A DNA stretch of 64,000 nt, from assembly GCF_019175385.1 (NCBI RefSeq), contig NC_083337.1:48956938-49020937 (forward strand), given 5' to 3'. The notes under the pieces are model-generated. The model had not been told where the DNA came from. It searched no databases and was given only the letters and a program-made list of their open reading frames with translations. Positions 23,747-38,000 of the stretch are shown piece after piece. The DNA comes from Lycium barbarum. Taxonomy: Eukaryota > Streptophyta > Magnoliopsida > Solanales > Solanaceae. A program made the translations under genes and the position numbers. Position 1 is the stretch's first letter; each line of letters opens with the position of its first letter.

Positions 23747-24998
23747 GACTTTGCCTCGTCCTGTTGTCATGTAGGGAGTCTGCCCTACCGGGCGTACTGA
23801 TGAAGAGCCAGCTACTGAATCTGTAGGCTGAACTCCAACTCTGCCACTCATCGACGGGCAATCCCTCATCATATGCCCCACCGGACCACAAGTAAAACAG
23901 GCATCCGAACCCTGACGACACTGTCCAGAATGTAATCTGCCGCATTGGTTACATCGCGGCACTGGGGGTCTCCTCTGACTATAATTTTCCCTGAGCTGGG
24001 AATCTGAAGCCCTCGAACTCTGGCCCTGTCCTGAACGGAAAGAGAGATCAAATCTCCTACCTATGAATCGAGGAGGTGTACTTATCCCTGACTAGCCTGA
24101 GTACCCAGAATATGCCTGCCTTGATCCCCCTCTATGTTCACTGCTAGCTCCCATGGATCTGGCCCTCTTGCCTTGTCTTCTATTGACATCACAGTCGCCT
24201 CTTTGTTGTTGTTGTCGCCCCTCCAAATTCTGTGCTTGGGCCCGTATTCGGGAAATATCGATCCCGTCTTGCAAGGAATCCGTCAAACAATCTCTGAATA
24301 AATGTGGCCCTAGGCCACTTACAAATCAATGTACCCGATCCCCCATGTCGGCCACAATAGCCAGGGAATATCTATCCAAAGAATTACATTGCAGGCTATA
24401 CTCCCAGAAATCTATCCGCTCCAGCTCGGCGGACCTCGGGTGGCAAATAGTGACGAATAAAAGTATCCACAAGCTCTTACCAAACTGGAGGAGGCGCGTT
24501 CTCTCCTCTTGATAATACCCAATTGTTGTACCACAACACCGCCACATCCCGGAGTCTATACGATGCCAACTCTACGGATTCGGTCTCGGAGGCATGGACA
24601 ATCTTCAATGTCCTTAACATCTCATTTACGAAACTTTGCGGATCCTCATCCGGCTTTGACCCGAAGAATTCCGGAGGATTTAAACTGATAAAATCACAGG
24701 CCTTGGTACTTGCTGCCCAGTCACTTGAACCCACATTTTGTCATTGTGCCTGTGCGGCAACCAATTGTGTCAATAACTGAATGGCCTCGGTCATTTGTTG
24801 ACCCAAAGCAGCCGGCGAAGGAATTGGAGCTGGGGCTCCTCCTTGTTCCCCCACATTAGGTGGGGTAGAAGAAGTATTAGACAAGGCCTCGTTGTGTGAT
24901 TCACCCTCTTCAATATTCATTGGGGGCTCTCTTTCTACCAGCCTCTTTGTCGTAGTCTTGCCCTTCTGGGCGGCTGTAGGTTTTCCCTTTGGCGGTAT
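23747..24998 (-). pseudogene. gag of unit B1
   Basis: The start codon is ATA (24996-24998), where family D has ATG before PPK; all four B units have lost it. The gag domain reads ACDFISLNPPEFFGSKPDEDP, ESVELASYRLRDVAVLWY and ENAPPPVW, then TAA at 24477-24479. A private 29-bp deletion at 24405/24406 removes part of the RADRFLNLKQGNMSAREYS stretch. The CCHC knuckle (ACFTCGPVGHMMRDC) near 23885 keeps its three cysteines and histidine. The frame runs into the protease region through a shared TGA (23744). Confidence 0.87.
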
Positions 24999-25097
24999 TC
25001 TAAAATCATAACACACTACTAGGGAGGATAAAATCTTATACACGGCTCTATCGCACGATCTCATAGAAGAAAGATGGTCATATTTCCTAAATGCCTT

Positions 25098-25150
25098 GTA
25101 GCCACTTGTTTATTGATGTGGCGCGCTACACACCATAAACAAGACTCTAC
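25098..25150 (-). ncRNA. Post-PBS leader hairpin, unit B1
   Basis: CTTGTTTAT pairs with ATAAACAAG (arms 25135-25143 and 25105-25113 on the plus strand), with an inner GTGTG/CACAT stem and outer GTAG/CTAC. It lies about 37 bp from the PBS in the untranslated leader and recurs at 32495-32547 and in B3, B4, D and E. It may act in packaging or dimerisation; inferred. Confidence 0.55.
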
Positions 25151-25186
25151 TAGACATGGCTCGTGGACACTTCCTAGGACCGAACT

Positions 25187-25198
25187 GCTCTGATACCA
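25187..25198 (-). promoter_or_regulatory. Primer binding site, unit B1
   Basis: TGGTATCAGAGC on the minus strand. The LTR end before it reads GTCGTGAAA rather than GTGACA, a change shared by all four B units. Confidence 0.92.
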
Positions 25199-25202
25199 GT
25201 TT

Positions 25203-27488
25203 TTTCACGACCCAGCTAGGGGCCGCGACGGGTACCCGGGGCTAACCATCGAGCACAGCTCGCTCTATCGCTCATTTTACGCATTTAATGCTCTTTTTAT
25301 CATCTTTATACTCATAGCGGAGGAAAATCATATTTCGTATGAAAACATAAAATACTTTCGTGTATATGTGCCATTAGGTTATCAAAATGATATAGATATG
25401 TATACCGTAGTGATCTCGTGAGACCATCTAACCCGCATTGCGTATCTACGAGCCTCTACTGGAGTGTTGAACATCGGGACGGGACAAGACCCCGTCGTGC
25501 CCAAAAAAATACATATACATGGCGATATATACACAAAATAATAATCATAAGCACCTCCGGGACAATGGAGGGCTTCCACTCAACTGACAACTACTACGGA
25601 TCTGGATCGAGCTCTCCTCCCTGTCTACCTGTGGGCATGAACACAGCGTCCAAAGAAAATGAACGTCAGTACGAATATTGTACTGAGTATGAGAGGCATA
25701 AACAATGAAGTAAGACAATGATATAAGGAAGATACTCATATGGAACATCAGAATATAATTGCCAAGTATAAGAAAACAAATCATGTTGTCTTACTCATGC
25801 TCATCATCATATCATATCATATATGCATCATGTATAAACTGCCCGTCCATATCAGATCGATGTGATAATCACAACATGAGCCTGCGTCCAGGCCTCCCGC
25901 GTAATGGGTAACATCTCATGCCGCCCACTAGTGGTGTCTGCCCATGCCATTTAACCATGGTGTATCATATAGCTGCCCGCCTAGGCGGTGACTGCCCGGC
26001 CAATTAGGCGCAGTGTAATAGTAGTATCATCATATGCGCATCACAATATGCTTAGCTTATCATCATACATACATAAGGCTCAAGATCAACCACGCTCTAT
26101 CGGGGTGACGTAAGGTCGTGATCCCCCGATTGCATTATGGAACAATCATTGACATCCTGCCTCACCTCGAAGGAATTAGCATATAAGGTGAGTGTAAGCG
26201 ATAAATAACGTCATTAGACTTTCTATACTTTAACTCATTACCTTGTGTAGCTAACTATAGACATAGGCTCGTGGATAACAAAGCAGTTACACCATAGGAT
26301 TCATGCCATTAGAAAGAAGGGACTAGCCTCACATACCTTTCTCGTTTAAGCAATCTAGAATTCGTTTATTCTCCTTCAATGTCACGCCTCTACCTTCAAA
26401 AGAGGATTCGTACTAACGTTAGTTAATCAACTATAGGAACGCACTACTATTTCTAGAGACAATTGGGCAGCACTTCCTCTGTTTATACTACTTTTCCCAT
26501 ATTTCATATCAACTTCCAACACTCTCAACAACAATTACAATATAGCAATCAACAATCATCATTCATATACAATGACCAATGACCACGATCCACCATTTCT
26601 CTTCATTTTTCCCACAATTATGGTTGTGGGTTCACTATCGTATTTTCTCATGTATCACACTTATCTCATGGTCTACATGTCATTTATAACGTATTCATAC
26701 TCACAACACACTAACATTCATGATTCAATTCAACTACCATTCACTCACGACACTATTCACTCATTTATGACCCATTTGCTATGTTTTTATACAATTCGGG
26801 TATCTTAACCTTCCAATACCTTAAACAACATGAAATGGTCATGAAACTTACCTTAGATGATGGTTGAACAAACTTTGAATAGATTTACTCCTCTAGCACA
26901 AAAACCCTACTTCACTCCTTTTGGGTTTTCTTGAGAAGGATGAACTTTAGTGTGATTCTCACACTTCATTTCGTGGGTCTCATGTAATTGATCACCAATC
27001 TCCCTTGAGTTCTTGTAATTGAAGAGTAGAGAGTATTCTAGGAGTTTCTAGAGAGAAATATCGTGAATATGAAATGATTTGAATGAGCTTGGGTCTCTTT
27101 TTAATGACTTAAAATCTATTCTCGAATGAACAGTGACTGAGGTGTACAGTGGTCGTAAACCCACTTTACGGGCCGTATTCTGGTTTACGGTCCGTCCTTC
27201 GCGACCGTATTTAAGCATATCAAAAATAGAAAGGCATGCTGGAGATCATGGCAATTTACGACTCAGTTTACGGGTCATATTGCGATTTACGGTCCGTATT
27301 CCAAGTCGTTTTTAAACATTTGAAGCATTTGACAGAAAGTTGAAATTTTTGAAAGGTTGGAGGACGATAGCAGTTTACGGTCCGTAAATCACTTTACGGG
27401 CCGTATTCCACTTTATGACCAACTGGGTCAAAGTACAAACCTGTAACTTTTCATTGTACGTTCGCTGGGAAATTTCTGAGGTGTAACA
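25203..27488 (-). mobile_element. LTR B2 (inner)
   Basis: 2286 bp; its left terminus is TTTCACG rather than TGTCACG, as in B3-B5. It holds a hairpin (25665-25686), splice-donor-like AAGGTAAG (minus, 26847-26854), and a U3 palindrome cluster (27150-27420) with four exact TACGGNCCGTA. Its inner sequence groups with LTR B4 rather than with its neighbours B1 and B3 (for example ATAACAAAGCAG and TCCTCTGTTTATAC). No gene is seen. Confidence 0.92.
27150..27420 (-). promoter_or_regulatory. U3 palindrome cluster, family B
   Basis: Four exact TACGGNCCGTA palindromes plus degenerate ones, upstream (minus strand) of the TATA-like CATTAAAAAG near 27100. Exact copy number differs among the B LTRs (B1 three, B2 four, B3 three, B4 four, B5 one). 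Confidence 0.5.
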
Positions 27489-27526
27489 CTCTTCCCCCCT
27501 TTTTGGAACATTCGTCCCCGAATGTT
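27489..27526 (-). promoter_or_regulatory. Polypurine tract and pre-PPT hairpin, unit B2
   Basis: The same tract as in B1. Hairpin arms at 27507-27526 are intact; the loop has one change (TCCC instead of TCCT on the plus strand). Confidence 0.83.
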
Positions 27527-27692
27527 AAACACTCGGGATTCTATGAAAATTTCGCTAGAGTTTCCCCTGTAATTTGACACTACCAACCTGTCACAACAAC
27601 CCATAATATCATCACCTCACAGGGCTACATCACAATATCAACATATCCGTGGCCACACACGACCAAAAGCATAAAAATAAAGCGTACATACC

Positions 27693-30600
27693 TCATATCG
27701 TCGGCGTTTTGTCTTGGATCTCTCCCGGGGGTTGGAATATGCGTGGGTACTTGGACTTCATACTCTCTTCCGCTTCCCAAGTCATTTCTTCCCGATTGTT
27801 GTTTCGCCACAATACTTTGACTCACGCTACCTCTTTATTTCGAAGCTTTAGCAGTTGCCTATCTAGGATGGCAATAGACACTTCTTCATAGGTTAGCTTT
27901 TCCGTTATTTGCACATCGGCTATCGGGACAATATTGGTGGGATATCCAATGCACTTGCGGAGCATCGAAACGTGGAAAACTGGGTGGACTGATTCAAGCT
28001 CCGAAGGTAGATCCAATTCATAGGCTACCTGACCCACCTTGCGAATGATTTTGTAGGGTCCAATGTATCTGGCACTTAGCTTCCCTTTCTTACCAAATCT
28101 CATCACGCTTTTCATGGGTGACACTTTCAAAAATACCCAATCATTAATTTGAAATTCCAAGTCTCGTCGGCGGCTGTCCGCATAGGACTTTTGGTGACTT
28201 TGAGTTGTCAACAACCGATCTTGGATCACCTTTACTTTTTCTATTGCTTGTTGGATCAATTCAGGGCCCACTAATTGTGCTTCTCCTATTTCGAACCATC
28301 CCATTGGAGATCTGCATTTCCTTCAATATAAAGCTTCATATGGTGCCATTTGTATACTTGAATGGTAGCTATTGTTGTATGCGAACTCAATAAGTGGTAA
28401 GTGGTCATCCCAGCTACCATCGAAATCCAACACACACGCCCGTAGCGTATCTCCTAAAGTTTGAATGGTACGCTCGGCCTGCCTATCAGTTTGCGGATGA
28501 AATGCCGTGCTAAACTTCACTTGCGTGCCCAAACCTTCTCGAAATGATTTCCTGAACTTAGCTATAAACTGTGCTCCTCTATCGGCGATAATAGATAATG
28601 GGATTCCATGGAGTCGCACAATTTCTTTAAGATACAACCTTGCATAGTCTTCCGCTGAGTACGTGGTCCTGACTGGAAGAAAATGGGCTGCTTTCGTCAG
28701 CCTATCCACGATCACCCATATAGAGTCATACCTGCCATGGGAACGGGGTTATCCCACGATGAAATCCATGTTGATCACTTCCCATTTCCAAATAGGGATT
28801 TCCATTTCTTTCAACAAGCCTCCCGGCTTCTGGTGTTCAGCTTTTACCTGTTGGCAATTTGGACATTGTGCTACGAATTCTGCTATGTCTCTCTTCATGC
28901 CATCCCACCAGTACATCATCTTGAGATCATGATACATTTTTGTTGCAACTGGATGAATAGAATATCGAGAGCAATGTGCTTATTCTAAAATTCGTCGGCG
29001 CATTTCCGCCACATTCGGCACACATAACTTGCCTCGGTACCTAAGAATTCCATCCATGGAAACTTCAAACGTAGACTTTTCTTTCCCATGAGATGTGTCT
29101 CTATAACGACATAACTGCGGATCTTCGCACTGCCGTTCTTTCACTTCCATATCCAAGAACGAAATTGTGGAATCATTTATACTAATCCCGGTATCGCCCG
29201 AATCAATTACACGCACTCTAAGATTAACCAATCGATGAAGTTCTTGAACCATCTCTTTCCTTTCCGGTGGGACTTCACACAAACTGCCCATTGATCAGCG
29301 ACAAAGTGCGTCGGCTACTACATTCGCCTTCCGGGGTGGTATAAAATGTTAACATCATAATCTTTTAATAATTCTAACCACCGCCTCTGTCGCAGGTTCA
29401 ACTCTTTTTGCTTGAAGACGTACTGATGACTTTTGTGATCTGTATAGATATCAACGTGCACACCGTACAAATAATGTCTCCACATTTTTAAGGCATGAAT
29501 GACTGCAGCTAGTTCGAGATGATGAGTTTGATAATTCTTCTCATGTTTCGGCAATTGTCTCGAAGCATATGCAAGAACCGGGGCTGAGGTCAACCTGTTT
29601 TTCAACTCTTGGAAACTGTGCTCACAGGCATCATCCCATTGAAACTTTGTTGACTTCTAGGTTAGCTTTGTCAATGGGGCTGAAATAGACGAAAATCCCT
29701 CTACGAACCTTCGATAATAACCTGCCAAACCCAGAAAACTACGGACTTCTGTGGGCGTCGTAGGCCTTAGCCAAGTCTTCACAGCTACAATTTTCAGGGT
29801 GTCGACTCGAATACCATCATTTGAAATGACATGGCCCAGGAATGTCACAGAATTCAGCCAGAACTCACACTTTAAAAATTTTGCATACAATTCTCGGGCT
29901 CGAAGAATACCAAGAACAATTCTCAGATGATCTGCATGTTCCGATTCCGTGCGAAAATACACCAGAATATCATCAATAAATACTATCACAAATAGATCCA
30001 AGAGAGGCCGGAATACGTTGTTCATCAAATTCATAAACACAGCCGGAGCATTAGTCAACCCGAACGACATCACTTGAAATTTATAGTGGCCATATCTCGT
30101 TCTGAAGGTTGTTTTAGGAATATCTGCTTCTCTAACTCTCACTTGATGGTAACCCGACCTCCAATCTATTTTGGAAAACCACTTGGCACCTTGCAACTGG
30201 TCGAACAAGTCATCAATCCTTGGAAGAGGATATTTTTTCTTTATCGTCACTTTGTTCAGTTGCGTATAATCGATGCACATTCGCAGGGAACCGTCTCTCT
30301 TTCTCACAAACAAGACCGGTGCTCCCCACGGTGATGAACTGGGTCTAATAAATCCTTTCTCAAGCAAGTCCTTCAACTGCGCCTTTAGCTCCTTTAATTC
30401 TGCCGGGGCCATTCGATAAGGAGGAATAGAAATAGGCTTGGTGTCCGGCAGCACATCAATGGCGAAGTCAATCTCTCTTTCTGGTGGAAGGCCTGGAAGT
30501 TCGTCCGGAAACACATCTAGGAATTCATTCACTACCGGAACTGACTGAAAAGTTGGCGGCTTTGCCTCGGTATCATGAACCCGGACTAAGTGATAAACAT

Positions 30601-31114
30601 AACCCTTGGCTATCATCTTCCTTGCCTCGAGGTAAGAAATAAACCTGCCCTTTGGAGATGCTATATTACCCAACCATTCAAGCACGGGCTCTCCCAGAAA
30701 TTGGAATCAGACCACTTTTGTGCGGCAATCAACGTTTGCATAGCATGACGCCAACCAATCCATACCCATGATTACATCGAAATCTACCATTTTTAGCTCA
30801 ATCAAGATAGCTTTAGTCTGACGATCACATACCATCACGACACAATTTTTGTACACTTGTCTTGCTATCACGGGATCACCAACCGGAGTGAATACCTCAA
30901 AGGGTCTAATTGACTTGGGTTTCACCCCAATACAACCAGCAACATATGAAGTAATATAAGAGAATGTATAACCCGGATCTATCAATGCATACACATCACG
31001 AGAGAATATAGACAATATACATGTAACTACATCCGGAGAGGACTCGAGATCTTGCCGTCTGTCTAAAGTAGATACACGAGGCTGAGTAACACCGGAAGTA
31101 GATGCTGCCCCTCA
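27693..31114 (-). pseudogene. pol of unit B2
   Basis: The longest surviving open stretch of any B unit (29657-30685, 342 codons) covers the end of the protease linker and most of RT, including FIDDILVYF and the [14 protein letters not shown] region. Shared stops: TGA 31112-31114, TAG 29657-29659, TGA 29295-29297, TAA 28980-28982, TGA 28323-28325. A private in-frame 93-bp deletion at 29574/29575 joins SAPVL to AYASRQL and removes the RNase H motif YCDASG with its first catalytic aspartate. Integrase motifs ([36 protein letters not shown]) and the chromodomain-like tail are recognisable. Confidence 0.88.
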
Positions 31115-32395
31115 GCCTTTGCCTCGGCCTGCTGTCATGTGGGGAGTCTGCCCTACCGGGTGTACTGATGAAGAGCCAGCTGCTGAACCTGTAGGCTGAA
31201 CTCCAACTCTGCCACTCATCGACGGGCAATCCCTCATCATATGCCCCACCTGACCACAAGTATAACAGGCATCCCAACCCTGACGACACTGTCCGGAATG
31301 TAATCTGCCGCATTGGTTACATCGCGGCACTGGGGGTCTCCTCTGACTATAATTTTCCCTGAGCTGGGAATCTGAAGCCCTCGAACTCTGGCCCTGTCCT
31401 GAATGGAAAGAGCGATCAAATCTCCTACTTGTGAATCGAGGAGGTGCACTTGTCCCTGACTGGCCTGAGTACCCAGAATATGCCTGCCTTGATCCCCCTC
31501 TATGTTCCGTGCTAGCTCCCATGGATCTGGCCCTCTTGCCTTGTCTTCTATCGACATCATAGTCGCCTCTTTGTTGTTGTTGTCGCCCCTCCAAATTCTG
31601 TGCTTGGGCCTGTATTCGGGAAATATCCATCCTGTCTTGCAAGGAAGCCGTCAAACAATCTCTAAATAAATGTGGCCCTAGGCCACTTACAAATCTATGT
31701 ACCCGATCCCCCATGTCGGCCACAATAGCCGGGGCATATCTATCCAAAGAATTAAATTGAAGGCTATACTCCCGGGCACTCATGTTTCCTTGCTTCAAAT
31801 TCAGAAATCTATCCGCTCTAGCTCGGTAGACCTCGGGTGGCAAATAGTGACGAATAAAAGCATCCACAAACTCTTACCAAACTGGAGGAGGCGCGTTCTC
31901 TCCTCTTGATAATACCCAATTGTTGTACCACAACACCGCCACATCCCGGAGTCTATACGATGCTAACTCCACGGATTCGGTCTCGGAGGCATGGACAATC
32001 TTCAATGTCCTTAACATCTCATCTACGAAACTTTGCGGATCCTCATCTGGCTTTGACCCGAAGAATTCCGGAGGATTTAAACTCATAAAATCACAGGCCT
32101 TGGTACTTGCTGCCGAGTCACTTGAACCCACATTTTGTCGTTGTGTCTGTGCAGCAACTAATAGTGTCTATAGCTGAATGGCCTTGGTCATTTGTTGACC
32201 CAAAGCAGCCGGTGAAGGAATTGGAGCTGGGGCTCCTCCTTGTTCCCCGACATTAGGCGGGGTAGAAGAAGTATTAGGCAAGGCCTCGTTGTGTGATTTA
32301 CCCTCTTCAATATTCATTGGGGGCTCTCTTTCTACCAGCCTCTTTGTGGTATTCTTGCCCTTCTGGGCGGCTGTAGCTTTTCCCTTTGGCGGTAT
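31115..32395 (-). pseudogene. gag of unit B2
   Basis: ATA (32393-32395) replaces the start codon. It reads KACDFMSLNPPEFFGSK and RLRDVAVLWY to the TAA at 31874-31876 (after PPPVW). It then continues for 251 codons without a stop through RHYLPPEVYRARADR, YAPAIVADMGDRVHRFVSG and the knuckle DACYTCGQVGHMMRDC (three cysteines and histidine kept) to the shared TGA at 31112. Near its start it carries the TAATAGTGTC sequence type shared with B3 but not B1 or B4. Confidence 0.87.
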
Positions 32396-32494
32396 TCTAA
32401 AATCATAACACACTACTAGGGAGGATAAAATCTTATACACGGCTCTATCGCATGATCTCATAGAAGAAAAATGGTCATTTTTCCTAAATGCCCT

Positions 32495-32547
32495 GTAGCC
32501 TCTTGTTTATTGATGTGGCGCGCTACACACCATAAACAAGACTCTAC
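32495..32547 (-). ncRNA. Post-PBS leader hairpin, unit B2
   Basis: The CTTGTTTAT/ATAAACAAG stem is intact, in the same place as in B1. Confidence 0.55.
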
Positions 32548-32583
32548 TAGACATGGCTCGTAGACACTTCCTAGGACCGAACT

Positions 32584-32595
32584 GCTCTGATACCA
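32584..32595 (-). promoter_or_regulatory. Primer binding site, unit B2
   Basis: TGGTATCAGAGC on the minus strand, next to the mutated LTR end of B3. Confidence 0.92.
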
Positions 32596-32599
32596 GTTT

Positions 32600-34878
32600 T
32601 TTCACGACCCAGCTAGGGGCATTGACGGGTACCCGGGGCTAACCATCGAGCACCGCTCGCTCCATCGCTCATTTTACGCATTTAATGCTCTTTTTATCAT
32701 CTTTATACTCAGAGCGGAGGAAAATCATGTTTCGTATGAAAACATAAAATACTTTCGTGTACATGTGCCCTTAGGCTATCAAAATAATATAGATGTGTAT
32801 ACAGTAGTGATCTCGTGAGACCATCTAACCCGCATTGCGTATCTACGAGCCTCTACTGGAGTGCTGAACATCGAGACGGGACAAGACCCCGTCGTGCCCA
32901 AAAAAATACATATACATGGCGATATATACACAAAAGAATAATCATAAGCACCTCCGGGACAATGGAGGGATTCCACTCAGCTGACAGCTACTACGGATCT
33001 GGATCGAGCTCTCCTCCCTGTCTACCTGTGGGCATGAACACAGCGTCCAAAGAAAATGAACGTCAGTATGAATATTGTACTGAGTATGAGAGGCATACAC
33101 AATGATGTAAGACAATGATATAAGGAAGATACTCATATGGAACATCAGAATATAATTGCCAAGTATAAGAAAACAAATCGTGTTGTCTTACTCATGCTAA
33201 TCATCATATCATATCATATATGCATCATGTATAAAATGCCCGTCCATATCAGATCGATGTGGTAATCGCAATATGAGCCTACGTCCAGGCCTCCCGCGTC
33301 CTGGGTAACATCGCATGCCGCCCACTAGTGGTGTCTGCCCATGCCATTTGGCCATGGTGTATCACATAGCTGCCCGCCTTGGCGGTGACTACTCGGCCAA
33401 TTAGGCGCGGTGTAATAGTAGTATCATCATATGCTCATCACAATATGCTTAGCTTATCATCATACAAACATAAGGCTCAAGATCAACCACGCTCTATCGG
33501 GGTGACGTAAGGTCGTGATCTCCCGATTGCATTATGGAACAATCATTGACATCCTGCCTCACCTCGAAGGAATTAGCATATAAGGTGAGTGTAAGCGATA
33601 AATAACGTCATTAGACTTTCTATACTTTAACTCATTACCTTGTGTAGCTAACTATAGACATAGGCTCATGGATAAGAAAGCAGTTACACTATAGGATTCA
33701 TGGCATTAGAAAGAAGGGATTAGCCTCACATACCTTTATCGTTTAAGCAATCTAGCGTTCGTTTATTCTCCTTCAATGTCACGCCTCTACCTTCAAAAGA
33801 GGATTCGTACTAACGTTAGTTAATCAACTATAGGAATACACTACTATTTCTAGATACAATTGGGCAACACTTCCTTTGTTTATACTAGTTTTCCCATATT
33901 TCATATCAACTTCCAACACTCACAACAACAATTACAATATAGCAATCAACAATCATCATTCATATACAATGACCACGATCCACCATTTCTCTTCATTTTT
34001 CCCACAATTATGGTTGTGGGTTCGCTATCGTATTTTGTCATGTATCACACTTATCTCATGGTCTACATGTCATTTATAACGTATTCATACTCACAACACA
34101 CTAACATTCATGATTCAATTCAACTACCATTCACTCATGGCACTATTCACTCATTTATGACCCATTTGCTATGCTTTTCTACAATTCAGGTATCTTAACC
34201 TTCCAATACCTTAAACAACTTGAAATGGTCATGAAACTTACCTTAGATGATGGTTGAACAATCTTTGAATGGATTTACTCCTCTAGCACCAAAACCCTAC
34301 TTCACTCCTTTTGGGTTTTCTTGAGAAGGATGAACTTTAGTGTGATTCTCACACTTGATTTCGTGGGTCTCATGTAATTGATCACCAATCTCCCTTGAGT
34401 TCTTGTAATTGTAGAGTAGAGAGTATTCTAGGAGTATCTAGAGAGAAATATCGTGAATATGAAATGATTTGAATGAGCTTGGGTTTCTATTTAACGACTT
34501 AAAATCTATTTCGGAATGAACAGTGACTGAGGTGTACAGTGGTCGTAAACCCACTTTACGGGTCGTATTCTTGTTTATGGTCCATCCTTCGCGACCGTAT
34601 TTAAGCATATCAAAAACAGAAAGGCATGCTGCAGATCATGGCAATTTACGACTCAGTTTACGGGCCGTATTTCGATTTACGATCCGTATTCCAAGTCGTT
34701 TTTAACCATTTGAAGCATTTGACAGAAAGTTAAAATTTTTGAAAGGTTGGAGGACGATAGCAGTTTACGGTCCGTAAATCAATTTACGGGCCGTATTCCA
34801 CTTTACGACCAACTGGGTCAAAGTGCAAACCTGCAACTTTTCATTGTACGTTCGCGGGGAAATTTCCGAGGTGTAACA
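32600..34878 (-). mobile_element. LTR B3 (inner)
   Basis: 2279 bp. Its left end carries GGGGCATTGACGGG, shared with B4 but not with B2 or B5 (GGGGCCGCGACGGG), while its interior groups with B1 (ATAAGAAAGCAG, TCCTTTGTTTATAC). The hairpin near 33062 has a mismatch in one arm. U3 palindromes lie at about 34550-34810 (three exact). No gene is seen. Confidence 0.92.
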
Positions 34879-34916
34879 CTCTTCCCCCCTTTTTGGAACA
34901 TTCGTCCTCGAATGTT
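34879..34916 (-). promoter_or_regulatory. Polypurine tract and pre-PPT hairpin, unit B3
   Basis: Hairpin 34897-34916 and AAAAAGGGGGGAAGAG tract, as in B1. Confidence 0.85.
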
Positions 34917-35082
34917 AAACACTCGGGATTCTACGAAAATTTCGCTAGAGTTTCCCCTGTAATTTAACACTACCAACCTGTCACAACAACCCATAATATC
35001 ATCACCTCACAGGGCTACATCACAATATCAACATATCCGTGGCCACACACGACCAAAACAATAAAAATAAAGCGTACATACC

Positions 35083-38000
35083 TCATATCGTCGGCGTTTC
35101 GTCTTGGATCTCTCCCGGGGGTTTGAATATGCGTGGGTACTTTGACTTCATACTCTTTTCCGCTTCCCAAGTCATTTCTTACCGATTGTTGTTTCGCCAC
35201 AATACTTTGACTGACGCTACCTCTTTATTTCGAAGCTTTCGCACTTGCCTATCTAGGATAGCAATAGACACTTCTTCACAGGTTAGCTATTCCGTTATTT
35301 GTACATCGGCTATCGGGAAAATATTGGTGGGATATCCAATGCACTTGCGGAGCATCGAAACGTGGAAAACTGGGTGGACTGATTCAAGCTCCGAAGGTAG
35401 ATCCAATTCATAGGCTACCTGACCCACCTTGCGAATGATTTTGTAGGGTCCAATGTATCTGGCACTTAGCTTCCCTTTCTTACCAAATCTCATCACCCTT
35501 TTCATGGGTGACACTTTCAAAAATACCCAATCATTAATTTGAAATTCCAAGTCTCGTCGGCGGCTGTCCGCATAGGACTTTTGGCGACTTTGAGTTGTCA
35601 ACAACCGATCTTGGATCACCTTTACTTTTTCTATTGCTTGTTGGATCAATTCAGGGCCCACTAATTGTGCTTCTCCTATTTCGAACCATCCCATTGGAGA
35701 TCTGCATTTCCTTCAATATAAAGCTTCATATGGTGCCATTTGTATACTTGAATGGTAGCTATTGTTGTATGCGAACTCAATAAGGGGTAAGTGGTCATCC
35801 CAGCTACAATCGAAATCCAAAAACACGCCCGTAGCATATCTCCTAAAGTTTGAATGGTACGCTCGGCCTGCCTATCAGTTTGCGGATGAAATGTCATGCT
35901 AAACTTCACTTGCGTGCCCAAACCTTCTCGAAATAATTTCCAGAATTTAGCTGTAAACTGTGCTCCTCTATCTGCGATAATAGATAAATGGATTCCATGG
36001 AGTCGCACAATTTCTTTAAGATACACCCTTGCATAGTCTTCCGCTGAGTATGTGGTCCTGACTGGAAGAAAATGGGCTGCTTTCGTCAGCCTATCCACGA
36101 TCACCCATATAGAGTCATACCTGCCATGGGAACGGGGTAATCCCACGATGAAATCCATGTTGATCACTTCCCATTTCCAAGTAGGGATTTCCATTGCTTT
36201 CAACAAGCCTCCCAGCTTCTGGTGTTCAGCTTTTACCTGTTGGCAATTTGGACATTGTGCTACGAATTCTGCTATGTCTCTCTTCATGCCATCCCACCAG
36301 TACATCATCTTGAGATCATGATACATTTTGGTTGCACCTGGGTGAATAGAATATCGAGAGCAATGTGCTTATTCTAAAATTCGTTGGCGCATTTCCGCCA
36401 CATTCGGCACACATAACTTGCCTCGGTACCTAAGAATTCCATCCATGGAAACTTCAAACGAAGACTTTTCTTTCCCATCAGATGTGTCTCTATAACGACA
36501 TAACTGCGGATCTTCGCACTGCCGTTCTTTCACTTCCATATCCAAGGACGAAATTGTGGAATCATTTATACTAATCCCGGCATCGCCCGAATCAATTACA
36601 CGAACTCTAAGATTAGCCAATCGATGAAGTTCTTGAACCATCTTTTTCCTTTCCGGAGGGACTTCACACAAACTGCCCATTGATCAGCGGCTAAGTGCGT
36701 CGGCTACTACATTCGCTTTCCCGAGGTGGTATAAAATGTTAACATCATAATCTTTTAATAATTCTAACCACCGCCTCTGTCGCAGGTTCAACTCTTTTTT
36801 CTTGAAGACGTACTGAAGACTTTTGTGATCTGTATAGATATCAACGTGCACACCGTACAAATAATGTCTCCACATTTTTAAGGCATGAATGACCGCAGCT
36901 AGTTCGAGATCATGAGTTGGATAATTCTTCTCATGTTTCGGCAATTGTCTCGAAGCATATGCAATAACCTTACAATGCTGCATAATTACGCATCCCTATC
37001 CGACACCGGAAGCGTCACAATACACAACATAGCCATCTGACCCTTCTGGAAGTGTTAGAACCGGGGCTGAGGTCAACCTGTTTTTCAACTCTTGGAAACT
37101 GTGCTCACAGGCATCATCCCATTGAAACTTTGCTGACTTCTAGGTTAGCTTCGTCAATGGGGCCGAAATAGACGAAAAGCCCTCTACGAACCTTCGATAA
37201 TAACCTGCCAAACCCAGAAAACTACGGACTTCTGTGGGCGTCGTAGGCCTTGGCCAAGTCTTCACAGCTTCAATTTTCTGGGTGTCGACTCGAATACCAT
37301 CATTTGAAATGACATGGCCCAGGAATGTCACAGAATTCAGCCAGTACTCACACTTTAAAATTTTTGCATACAATTCTCGGGCTCGAAGAATACCAAGAAC
37401 AATTCTCAGATGATTTGTATGTTACGATTCCGTGCGAAAATACACCAGAATATCATCAATAAATACTATCACAAATAGATCCAAGAGAGGCCGGAATACG
37501 TTGTTCATCAAATTCATAAACACAGCCGGAGCATTAGTCAACTCGAACGACATCACTTGAAATTTATAGTGGCCATATCTCGTTCTGAAGGCTGTGTTAG
37601 GAATATCTGCTTCTCTAACTCTCACTTGATGGTAACCCGACCTCCAATCTATTTTGGAAAACCACTTGGCACCTTGTAACTGGTCGAACAAGTCATCAAT
37701 CCTTGGAAGAGGATATTTTTTCTTTATCGTCACTTTGTTCAGTTGCCTATAATCGATGCACATTCGCAGGGAACCGTCTCTCTTCCCCACGGTGATGAAC
37801 TGGGTCTAATAAATCCTTTCTCAAGCAAGTCCTTCAACTGCGCCTTTAGCTCCTTTAATTCTGCCGGGGCCATTCGATAAGGAGGAATAGAAATAGGCTT
37901 GGTGTCCGGCAACACATCAATGGCTAAGTCAATCTCTCTTTCTGGTGGAAGGCCTGGAAGTTCGTCCAGAAACTTATCTAGGAATTCATTCACTACCGGA